This document shows, piece by piece, positions 33,501-43,349 of a stretch of DNA of 64,000 nucleotides (within the stretch, counting starts at the first letter, position 1; each line of letters starts with the position of its first letter). The DNA comes from Viridothelium virens (lineage: Eukaryota; Ascomycota; Dothideomycetes; Trypetheliales; Trypetheliaceae). The position numbers and the translations under genes are program-made. The DNA lies in the NCBI GenBank assembly GCA_010094025.1, contig ML991811.1, positions 62,001 to 126,000 on the forward strand, written 5' to 3'. The notes under the pieces were generated by a model. It did not search any database. It was not told the origin of the DNA and saw nothing but the letters and a program-made list of their open reading frames with translations.

Positions 33501-34799
33501 TCAGGATCTGGGCAGGCGGTTAAATCTGGACGATTGCCTTCTATAGAGGGAGGGCAAACTTCTGCTAAAGAAGGAACACCGAACTCGTGGAACTCTCCGG
33601 GTGTTACATTACAAGGTCAATCCAATCTAGACGCTGTCCAAACAATCATGTTTTCCAAACCGGAAGATCCAGCTTATTCGGCTATAGCCTCACCATCGAC
33701 ACCACTCTCAGGTGCTGTATTTACTGCTTCAGGCGGCGTCTACACCGCTTTGAAAGTACATGGATCTAGAGGAAGTGGAGCTATTGTAGTTCCTTCTGGA
33801 TCTACCTTTGTATCACTGCCAATGAATGGGCCTGCAGCTACTTTTGAGGGACAAGCGATTAGCGCCGCTCCAGTCGGTATTATCGAAAACGGAAATACGC
33901 ACGAGTTCGCCCCTACAGTCATCACAATGGCCGCTTCGGCTCTCGCGGAGGTAGATCGCCCTCAAGCGGGATTCACCCTCTCGGGAACACCTCATACAGC
34001 CTTTCAAGTCGATGACCCTGGATACGGCGGCGCAGTTGTCATCCCAATAAGCTCGAGCTCTTTATTACTCTCCCCAGGTGGTCCTCCTGCTACAATCGGT
34101 AGAGAAGTAATCAGTGCCGCAAGCAATGGCCTAATTGTTGAAAGCAACACAGATACTTACACCGCCTCCAGTGCAGGTGCAAAGGCTCTGTTCACCATTT
34201 CTGGGAAAGCTTATAGTGCCTTTGAGACTACTGACTCCAGAGGAGATCGAGAAGTCGTCATACGATCAGATTCCAAGTTTATAACACTTGTACGGGGAGG
34301 TGCACCTACGCGTATCGGAGAAGAGACTGTTAGTGCTCTATCGGATGGTCTTCTTGTTGGGAGTAGCACTGAGCGGTTTGGTGCTCATAGTGAGGAGATG
34401 ATGGCACTATTCACTATTTCTGGACACTCCTTTACAGCATTTGAGATAGTTAGCTCCGGACACCATAGCGAGTTTATCATCGCTGCAAACTCACACTACC
34501 AAACATTAGTAGAGGGTTGTTCGTCTGCAACTATTGGAGGGGAGACTGTAAGCGTGGCAAATGGTAGACTAGTTGTTGGAGGTTACACTGAGGCACTCAT
34601 AACTACGACTGGTGTACAATTACCTTCGGCGACGAACACGGGGAGCAGTTCTCCAAGTACCACGGATTTGATGCCGATAGGCTCGACTTTGTCCGCAGAT
34701 CCTCCGGTCGTAACATCAGCAGGAAATAAGGTCAACATGGCAACTCTGATGATTCACATTTTTCCGTTCTTCATGCTGGGAATAACGGCTTCATTGTGA
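30524..34799 (+). CDS. Mucin-like, probably GPI-anchored cell-surface protein; in-frame stop splits the reading frame
   Basis: Exon 1 (30524-30620) codes a hydrophobic signal (MMLSLLGLFCCLFLVQALTR) and joins in phase across a 64-nt intron to 30685. A Ser/Thr-rich frame runs to a TGA at 31377-31379, and the same frame resumes at once and stays open to 34799. Protein-like sequence of the same style sits on both sides (TLIDEGHSISTYVSL before, STDTWSDSSYSTGTRTH after). Possible explanations are a frame-keeping intron (for example 31298-31381, donor GTATTC), a nonsense allele, or a sequence error. The second block (about 1,140 residues) has a Cys-containing N-terminal part, a Pro/Ser/Asp-rich stalk with DPSDPSDRNDPNDPNDPK, four ~73-residue repeats, and a hydrophobic end (IHIFPFFMLGITASL) fitting a GPI signal. 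A wall adhesin or coat protein is inferred. Confidence 0.7.
33714..34610 (+). repeat. Four tandem ~73-residue protein repeats in the mucin-like protein
   Basis: Units begin near 33714, 33967, 34187 and 34407. Each starts like (L/V)FT(I/A)SGxxY(T/S)AF and ends like GGPxATIGxExxSAxSxGLIVxS. The first unit carries about 11 extra residues. The copies differ in most positions at DNA level, so the expansion is old. In each copy, alternating hydrophobic residues suggest beta structure. Confidence 0.75.
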
Positions 34800-36190
34800 C
34801 AGGATATGAGGAGTCCAGGATCAACCAAACTTGCCTCTCTCTCCTTGTGTATATACTCTAGTATTAAATTGAAAACCAACTCTGCATCGTGGAGGCTAGC
34901 TTATATTAGTAGTCCTCAAATCCCCTCTTTCAGTATCAGTCTTGATTCGGCTGAACCGAAACTAGCTTTGGTTTCGTGAGTATATATCATAGTCAAAGTA
35001 ATGGCTTGCAAGTAACATCCAAATTTATAGTATTGCAGCAGTCATGCTGGTTCTCTTCTGTGAATTATCTTCAAAAGTCTTCATTTTCGAAGACTTCTGC
35101 TACGCTGAGTTAGGAATCGTGATACCGCTATGAGACTTTTCTTCAAGAGACTTAGCATCGATGACTTGCTAAATACATGCGCGGATCCAAAGTCTCAGGA
35201 TACGAGCCACATCGTGTTTGTTACATATTTCAGCCAACGAATAGAGAAGATCGGTCCCACAATTATTGAGCTCTTCATGCTTCTTGTAGCGCAGATTCAC
35301 AGCTTGTAGCACCAGACGTAGTGTAACCCAATTGTCTTCGACGAGCTCGACATCGGTCTTGCTTGGGTTAGGCTACTCAAAGTTCCTAGCCCATATGCGT
35401 TGACTTTGACTAATAGATAAGAGAGGCCAATTTCATAGAGCTAGTGCAGATAGCGAAGGCGAGTTTGGCTCTTTGAGATCACTCTCAACAACGAGATTGG
35501 GGTTCTTTGAGATCACTCTCAACAACGAGATTGGGGTCTGTCGTAAGACGCACGACCTGAACGCTCGAAAAAGCTATAGTGGATTGAGGAGAGGGCTGGT
35601 TTGTAGATAACCGACCGCCTTCATATTTCTGCAAAGTTTTGCATTCATACAATTCTACTTTAGTGTGGAGTTATCATCATTAGATGAGGAATTGGTAATG
35701 TTTTGATGATATTGATGACACATGAAGTTGTTAGAAACATGCATGTGGCCTGCAATAGTGAGAATGAAGGATCCCGATGGCCTGGAGCTCGGAAGTATCT
35801 CTTACGAACAAACTTAGACAAACGGCATATATTTGTTTCAATGATCGAAAGCTTCTTTTGATGGCCAAATGGCGTCTAGATCACTTTCCAAACTTCTTCA
35901 GGTTCTCACAAAGGTAGCAGCAATTATCCATTTCCACGATAGTTGATTGGAAATCCCAAAGTAAAAAAGCAAAGTAACTAGTCGATCTCATGTGAGCTGA
36001 ATCAGGACATCTAAGCCACCTTGGAAGCTCTATATTTCTTGGCGACCTGTCTGGGCTTCTGTACTTCGTGGGTTTGAGTCCTCGACGTATGCTTTAATGG
36101 GCGATCCAGAAGGACGTAAGAATTTCTGTAGTATCAACAAGGTAATTTCAACTACTCTTAAGAATCTTCATACGTCTTACTTTCGTAATG
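34800..36190. other. AT-rich intergenic region
   Basis: No gene is supported over 1.4 kb. It contains an exact 34-bp tandem duplication (35470-35537) and a hairpin with AAGTCTTC/GAAGACTT arms around a 6-nt loop (35075-35096), which could act at RNA level or be incidental. Confidence 0.5.
35470..35537. repeat. Exact tandem duplication of a 34-bp unit
   Basis: The unit starting TCTTTGAGATCACTCTCAAC occupies 35470-35503 and again 35504-35537 without a difference, so the duplication is recent. It is non-coding. Confidence 0.9.
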
Positions 36191-37240
36191 CTAGCTGTTT
36201 GCGTTGTGTGTATGCCCATTTGCCCCAAGTAGAGGCCGCTGCTCATCAGTGTTCCCTTCGATCTCGATGTCTTTAGCATGCCTGTATAAGATGCAATGCT
36301 GTGTAATGAAGATTATGTTGAAAACGACGCCAAGATTTCCAAGCATGAACTTCACTGGATTACCTGTAACACCGGACCAATCCCCCTCGAGGGCAGAATC
36401 TATGAAGAGCTGCAAAAGCGACAGTATAGCCCCAATGAAATCTAACATGACTTGCACGATGCTCCAGCCGACTGTGGACTTGTCCTTGTAATTTAGCCAG
36501 ATCTGTGGCATATACTTGACAACAGTTATAATAAGCTTGACATAGCTGAGAGCGTATATCTGGATGTTATGGTGAGTAGATACGGCTCTGCAGAGGGGAA
36601 AAAAACGTTTCTGACCTCATCAATCCATGCCCACCCTGCGGCATCATTCCCGAAGTCCCGTCCCTTAATAAGAATAACTAGTGCGACGATGAAGGCCCCA
36701 AAGAGCGAGCCCCACACAACTCCCAATGTGGGCTTTGTCGCGTTCCTGCCACTTCCAGACTTGAAACCCCACAGAGAAGGCCAGAACTGACTGTAATAAA
36801 TTACGCTGACCATGAAGGCGTGAGCTGCAAAAGCCAAGTCGTTCAACTCAACTGTCGGCCGAGGTGCTTGTGGATGACGAAACGCGTACTGTGAGCGTAT
36901 TGATGGAGAGTAAAGAAACACGGAAGTGGAAATAGTATATGCGGCGAAAGCTGGAAGATTTGCTAACGGCCAATCAACTGCTACACCGGCGGTTGACCTG
37001 CGACGCCAATTTTCAAGCGGCTGCGGATAAAATGATATTGACCAGCAGAAGAAGCTTGGGATACGTCAATGCCACCTATCTTCTACTAACAGAACACGGA
37101 AAATGGGAAAATGGTAGACCCACTATGTCCAACCCAGCAGACTGGAAAACCAAGGATCAGTCAACTCAATGCTGAAAGCACGTGTTAACTTACAAGGAAA
37201 CCACCCTCGCAAATCGGACGAGATCATCATCTGACATCAT
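36191..37240 (-). CDS. ERS1: Cystinosin homologue, PQ-loop lysosomal/vacuolar transporter
   Basis: Four exons, 37194-37240, 37124-37141, 36616-37054 and 36191-36559, give 290 residues. The second exon is only 18 nt, yet it is needed to make SFLLGWTYFFCWSISFYPQP, the conserved first helix and PQ loop. The second PQ loop, YMPQIWLNYKDKSTVGWSI, is followed by LDFIGAILSLLQLFIDS as in cystinosins. Seven hydrophobic segments are visible. Cystinosin exports cystine from lysosomes with protons; yeast ERS1 is the fungal relative. The last residues before the tail (DEQRPLLGANG) hold an acidic di-leucine-like sorting motif, which fits delivery to the vacuole. The start MMSDDDLVRFARVV is the first ATG pair in frame. 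The gene is divergent from NTO1 across 597 bp. Confidence 0.93.
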
Positions 37241-37837
37241 TAGGCGGAGATGTCATGAGCAAGAATCCAAAGGGCTGGTCGAGCGGGACCAAGGACGAGT
37301 TGGGCTAATGATGGCAGCATGCGATTCCTTGCCCACCGCTTTCAAGTTGATGCAGAGGCAAGAGAGAAAAGAAGAGTTGCAGTGAAGCCAGGTATGCAAG
37401 CGACGGCCACATTGAATTGCATAGACGTAATCCTGACGAGACAAGTCTAAAGCAGGCTCACCAGACCAGGCACCCAGAACTCTAGAAAAGCGCGCCACGC
37501 CCTGGACAAGTAGCCGGAGCACCAAAGATATCAAGACCGGCGAGCCGGGCGGCCAAATAAGCTTAATTTTGCCGAGCCGCTATTCCCATTTGGCCTAGCG
37601 TGGGGAGTTAAACGTACTCCCTCCGACGCGATCACCAACCACGCTGGAGACGGAGGGAACGACCAGTAGCTTGACCACATGCGCGCTCGTTCCTTTGCGC
37701 TCGTCTTCGATCTAGACACGCGTACGACTCTCCGCAAATCCCACCTGCTGACCGTTCCATTCGTGATAACGCTATCAAAGCATTACCCCCAGGTCTACAC
37801 AGGATTCTAGCCGTTACTTATTCTTGGGGCTAGGCGC
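37241..37837. promoter_or_regulatory. Bidirectional promoter region, cystinosin homologue / NTO1-like
   Basis: A 597-bp space between divergent start codons. No gene or specific factor site was recognised. Confidence 0.5.
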
Positions 37838-40800
37838 ATGTCGCCGATGCCAGACACTCCAAAGAGACGTAGTGCACGCGGACCGGGCCGACCAAGAGTG
37901 CGCCCTCTGCCTCCTGGCTCCGCTCCTCCTCCGAAGCGGAGAAAGTACATACCAGGCGGTCCTGGTGGAGGCGGACGATACATAGATGATGAGGGCAAAG
38001 AGACCCCCATTACCGGGAGTGGCAGCCGAGGCCTGAGCTTCACCGCGCCGAGAAGGACGAGACCTGTAATACGCGACGAAGAAGACGAGGACGACGATTT
38101 GCTCTCCCCGGCCATGGTTACGCAGACCGCGTCCTCGAGTCGTCCTCGACGCGACAGACCTCCCCCACGACCACGTTACAGTCCTGCTGCAACAGCTGCT
38201 GCTGCCGTGGCTCAGAGCGATGGATATAAGCCACGGGAGGAAAGAGGCTGGGAGGAGTTCCATCCCGATCTAGACATCGAGGTAGAGTTCACGGTCTTTG
38301 GCGCGGATGAGGTTGATGGAGTAAAGACTACGGATACTCTACCAATGACTCCCGGATTGAGTGTGAAGCATTCTCTGGAAACAGCAGTAGCGGACGGGAC
38401 ATCTGCAGTTGTGGATGACTCGATGCATGCACAAAAGACGCCTACACAACTCAAGACCGAGACAACAGGTGGTTCGATGGGCGATGCACCCCAGGGTTCA
38501 AGCAATAGCTCTCTTACTACACCAAAGCGAAGACCTGGTAGGCCACCGCGTCGACCGGAGTCCATGTTGACAGGATTGGGGTCTCCACCTCTACCAAAGA
38601 TTGTGCCACTACCTGCGCAAAATCCTAAAGAGCGCCTAAATCTACCGAAACCTTCTTTTCGTAAAGTCGATACATTCACATCATTTGAGCAGGATAGTGC
38701 TGTGCAGGTCAATTACGTCGATCGGACAATGGCTAGCGTTGGCTTTCAAGAGAGCGAGATGTTTGCAAAGCCAGAAAAAACCTTGATTCGAATACCCGAA
38801 GGATCTAAAGAAGAAGACCTTGACATGGCAACGAATTCGAGATCTGATGTCGAGGGCAGCAATGCCGGAGGTGGCCCTTCGATAAGCTGTGTAGAGTATG
38901 ATATGGACGAGCAGGATGAGCGATGGCTGGACGGATACAACGCACATCGGAAAGACGAGCAAGTTGAGGCGATTAAGCCTGCAATATTCGAAGTCACTAT
39001 GACGCAGATTGAGAAAGAATGGCATTCCCTAGAGAAACGTAAGCTTTTTTGTGCTTGGTTCATCGTGTTGCTTCAATTACTGAGAATGATGTTGTAGGGA
39101 TACCGAAGCCAAATCCCAAACCTCCGCAGACTCATCGGCCTCGCTCCAGCTCCGCTGCTGCGGTGAATGGTGAGCCTTCAGGACCAGGGGAAGAGCAGGA
39201 TACCAAGTGTGCGATATGTGATGATGGGGACTGCGAAAATACCAACGCCATCGTCTTTTGCGATGGTTGTGATTTGGCAGTGCATCAGGAATGTTATGGC
39301 GTCCCCTTCATCCCCGAGGGTCAATGGCTTTGCCGCAAGTGCCAATTGATTGGCCGAGGGACACCGGTAAGTGACAACCCACACCATCATGGATAGTAAT
39401 CTGAAAACTGACTTGGGATAGACATGCATCTTTTGTCCCAATATTGACGGCGCTTTTAAGCAAACTAATAGCTTGCGATGGTCGCATCTGCTCTGTGCGA
39501 TATGGATTCCGGAAGTGACTCTAGGAAATTCTACCTTTATGGAGCCTGTTATGGACGTGGAAAAAGTTCCCAAGCAACGATGGAAATTGGTATGTCAATG
39601 TTCAGCTATGTTGTAGCTAGTACTAATCTGGGCCAAATAGACTTGCTATATCTGTCACCAAAAAATGGGCGCATGCATTCAATGCGGGAACAAGAATTGT
39701 TATCAGGCATTCCACGTCACTTGCGCAAGGCGAGCAAAGCTCTTCTTGAAAATGAAATCCACCCACGGTGGCCCAGCGAATCTCGATGCCAGTATCCTCC
39801 GCGCGTTCTGCGACAAACATGTTCCACCGGAATGGAGAAGGGATAACGATGTCGATCATGCTACTACTGAAGCCAAGTCTTTTTATCGACATACCATGAA
39901 AGGCCGAAGATGGGCTGACAGCCAGCAATCGGCATTGCCTCTTACTTCTTCACAACCAGTACCGACTGCCGAAGCGGTTGAGGATGGTGACGAGATTGCT
40001 GTTGCTGGAACAAAGAGGAAGCGTAGCACTCAGCCTCCCAAGAATATCTGGCGGTTACCCTCTGGGGCACCAGTTGTGCCACACGTGGTGTTCAACACGG
40101 TAGAAGCCTCTCTGCAACGATTCTCCATCCGCAAGCGCAAGGAGTACGTTGCAGAGGCATGCAAGTATTGGACACTAAAGCGAGAAGCTCGGCGAGGGGC
40201 AGCTCTTCTGAAGAGACTCCAACTCCAAATGGAATCCTTTACATCCATGGAAATCACACGGCGAAATTTTGCCGGTATGGGAGCTGCAGGCGGACCGAGG
40301 TTGCAAAGGCGAATCGATTTTGCAGAGCAATTGCAAAATGATATGGACCATCTGCGTAGGCTTTGCGCAGAGGTCAAAGAGCGTGAAATGGAAAAGTTGA
40401 AGGACGTGGAGATTCTGAAAGAAATCATCGACACAGTCTATTTTCCAATACCCCCTCTTCTATGGCCGATCTTAGAAAAGGCTGAGGCACTCGATCCCAA
40501 AGGCCTCTTTGCCGACGGGTTCAAGAACATTCAAACTAAACTTGAAGAGCGATTCTATACGTCTGTCTCGACCTTTTCTGCCGATCTCGGCTCCGTCTTC
40601 AAGTCGATTACAGGACTCGGCTCTGTCACGGACGCTATCGAAGCCCATGAACAACTCAACGATGTGCTTGCACCCGGCACAGTAGAGCACAATTCACTTA
40701 GTGCTGGAGAGAAGGAGAAGAAGAAACTCGCGAAGCGGATTGTAAAAGCTCTTCAAGGCCCTCTAGAAGATGCGACTAAAAAGGAAGCAGAACTCCGGCG

Positions 40801-41626
40801 GAAACCGTTTGAAAAGGAACTCAAAGACCTTGACGCGCTTCTGGAGAGCGCTGGTTCGCGCCGCAATTCCATGGCACCTGATTTGGGCGAAGCCCAGGCC
40901 GACGCGGGCGCTAGTGACCATGTCAACCCGAGAGAACGAGTCAGTGGTATAGGGAGCGGCGGAGAGAACGGCGCAGACGACAGTGATGTCGAACCCGAAG
41001 ACAATCATATCGTAAACGGCATCTACCCATACGAACACCAAGAGCCTTCCGTCGAGATCGTGACTGTCGCTCGTGATGGTACGATGACCAAAGTCAACGG
41101 CCACCAACATAGCGCTTCTCCCGACAACGTCTACCCCGAAGCAACCGACACTGGTACTTCTCATACCACTCAGCAGAAAGTTAAGAAAGAACACTCTCCT
41201 AAACCAAATGGCCATACCGAACCCCTCACCCCTCCCTCCTCCGAAAAAGAGAAAGACCGCCATCAACAACACGAGCGCCCTAGCCACACTTCTGACCTCA
41301 AATCCACATCTGCCACCACTCACGGGATCCGCGCCGACACTACAGCTCCCTTCGAAGGAGGCATCCCCTGGTACTTCGTCGAGTTCGATCCAGTCGGTAC
41401 GACAATTCATGACGAGCGGTGGACGGGACCGTCAGTGCTGCAGGAGATGAGTGATGGGGGCCTGAGCGATATCGATGAGGATACAATGAATGATTTGGAA
41501 GGAGAGCAGAAGGTGGCGAGAGAGAAGGCGGAGGTAGAGAGAAGGAAGAAGGAGGAGGGGGAGAAGGAGCGAGCACGGAAGAAGAGGAAGGAACAGAGAA
41601 GGAGAAGTAGGAACAAGTGCTGGTGA
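37838..41626 (+). CDS. NTO1: PHD-finger/extended-PHD chromatin protein, NTO1 (BRPF-like) type
   Basis: Exons 37838-39038, 39098-39366, 39422-39589 and 39641-41626 (introns 59, 55 and 51 nt) give 1,207 residues. An Arg/Pro-rich basic head holds AT-hook-like cores ([16 protein letters not shown]). An EPL1-like segment, [19 protein letters not shown], lies near 350-370. PHD1 is at about 438-482 ([20 protein letters not shown] onward). An extended PHD follows at about 492-606 with [32 protein letters not shown] and [10 protein letters not shown]. This PZP order defines Nto1/BRPF/Jade proteins. In yeast, Nto1 is a subunit of the NuA3 H3 acetyltransferase, where its PHD reads methylated H3. There is no bromodomain, as in other fungal Nto1 proteins. 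The C-terminal 350 residues are charged and probably disordered, ending in a Lys/Arg/Glu helix. Confidence 0.93.
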
Positions 41627-42314
41627 GGGTCGGATGGCCTGGCCTGTAGATGTGGGGAAGCGCGGACTTTGAATGCTTGAAGGTGCAAGGTGCAAGGTGC
41701 AAGGTGCAAGGTGCAAGGTGAAATGGGAATTCAGTCTTGGCGTGGAATTGATAACGGACAGAATGCGGTGAAAGTTTTGACCGGTCAAACATGGGAGAGA
41801 GGAGGTCTTCGGCCTAGACTCAGGGAAAGTCAAGTGTATACGAATACCGGGACGGCTATCTGCTTCTATGGCGACTATAATTCTTCTCAATTGATACCAT
41901 TTTGAACTGATCTGAAATCATCATTTTCTCGTTTTTGAGAGTAGATTGAAAATTCACATCAGTCAAAAGACGGCAATCACGAAGTGCCGTGTTAATCTTT
42001 CATTTCCGTTGCCTTAAGGTTTGCTAGTATTAGACGTGTGATTATTGGCTCGTAAGTCAGGTGATTTTGCCAAGCCACGTGACTGAAGATTCCAGAAGCG
42101 GCGACGCGCAGCAGCGCGACCTCACTCTCTGAAGAATCCAAACCTGCTTCTTTGTTTTGTCTTTCTCAATTCCACCGGAATCCGTCCACTTTCCTCAACC
42201 TTATTGCCTTCTACGTCTCATTCTGTGCTTCCTAACCCAGCTGCATCTGAAGCTGATCATCTTCAACGTTGCCTGCATCTCTGTTTCAATCGCCCAGCTG
42301 AGTTGATTCCCAGG
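41627..42314. other. Intergenic region with heptamer microsatellite
   Basis: The 3' flank of the NTO1-like gene and promoter of the SR-protein gene. The AAGGTGC array is listed separately. Nothing else was recognised. Confidence 0.55.
41680..41720. repeat. Heptamer microsatellite (AAGGTGC), nearly six copies
   Basis: Five perfect copies of AAGGTGC and a sixth of six bases lie about 55 bp after the NTO1 stop codon. Such arrays vary in copy number by slippage and this one probably falls in the 3' UTR. Confidence 0.92.
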
Positions 42315-43349
42315 ATGGAGTTCGAAGATGAGTCTCGCGGATACGATGGTACAATCATTCGCAATGCATTCAACAGCTTGTGCTAATTCTCATATTATTT
42401 TAGATGCTCAAGGAGAGTCTCGCGCCTACGAACGCGACCGCTCTCGATCTCCCCGACCTGATGCCCATGATCGTGACAGCCGGGCTCGGAGTGCTTCACC
42501 CAACGGACGTGGAGCCTTGGATACTCGGTACATTCAATCTTCAAACAATCACAATGAACATAGCTAAGAACATTACAGTGGTCCGCCAGCGGTCTCCCGC
42601 CCTCAAGAGGACGAGGAAGATGCCATTAATTCTGGCACTAATCTCTTCGTCACTGGCATTCATCCACGCTTGACCGAGAATGACATTACAGATCTCTTTG
42701 GGAAATACGGCCAGGTAGAGAAGTGCAACATCATGCGCGATCCACACACCCGTGATTCACGTGGGTTTGGATTCGTGAACATGATGACTCCTGACCAAGC
42801 AGACGCCGCCAAAGAAGGGTTGCAAGGTGAAGTCTATGAAGGCAGGACTATCAGTATTGAGAAGGCTCGCCGTTCGCGTCCCCGGACTCCCACTCCTGGT
42901 CAATACTATGGTCCTCCTAAACGAGGTATAGTTTGCTTGATTTTGGATACGGATACCTACTGACTTCTCTCCTAGACGACTTTCGCGGACCTCCACGTGG
43001 TCGTTATCGGGATCGCTATGATGATCGTCGTGGATACCGTGGATATGATGACCACGGCGGCAGTCGCAGTAGCCGTAACAGGGAAGCATATGATGATCGC
43101 TCCTACGGTCGTCGCGAAGGATATGGGTCTCGCCATATCGACCGTTACGCATCATCTTCGCGCGATTACGGCCATGAATCGCGTCGTGGTGGTGGCTATT
43201 ATGATCGCGAATCCCGTGGCGGCGGTTACAGTGGCAAGGACTACGGCAGCGGAGGCCGATCTTTTGATACTCGTGGCCCTGATCCTCGTGCCGAACCCCG
43301 CGCTGAGCCGCGCGCTGACCCTCGTGACGATCGTTATTCTCGTAGGTAA
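42315..43349 (+). CDS. Tra2-like SR protein with one RRM
   Basis: Exons 42315-42348, 42404-42527, 42579-42925 and 42976-43349 (introns 55, 51 and 50 nt, with CTAAT/CTAAG branch sites) give 292 residues, the size of animal Tra2. A short N-terminal Arg/Ser region (YERDRSRSPRP, DRDSRARSASPNGRG) leads to an RRM at about 74-150 with RNP2 LFVTGI and RNP1 RGFGFVNM. A linker RRSRPRTPTPGQYYG follows, like the Tra2 linker. The C-terminus is rich in Arg, Gly, Tyr, Asp and Ser (RGGGYYDRESRGGGYSGKDY). It probably binds exonic enhancers and helps splice-site choice in the nucleus. The first exon holds just 11 codons. The RGG/Y content suggests arginine methylation and phase separation; this is inference. 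Confidence 0.92.

Noticed and set aside
36066-36085. tRNA B-box-like GGGTTTGAGTCC
   Set aside because: Surrounding sequence does not fold as a tRNA and lacks an A-box at the right spacing.
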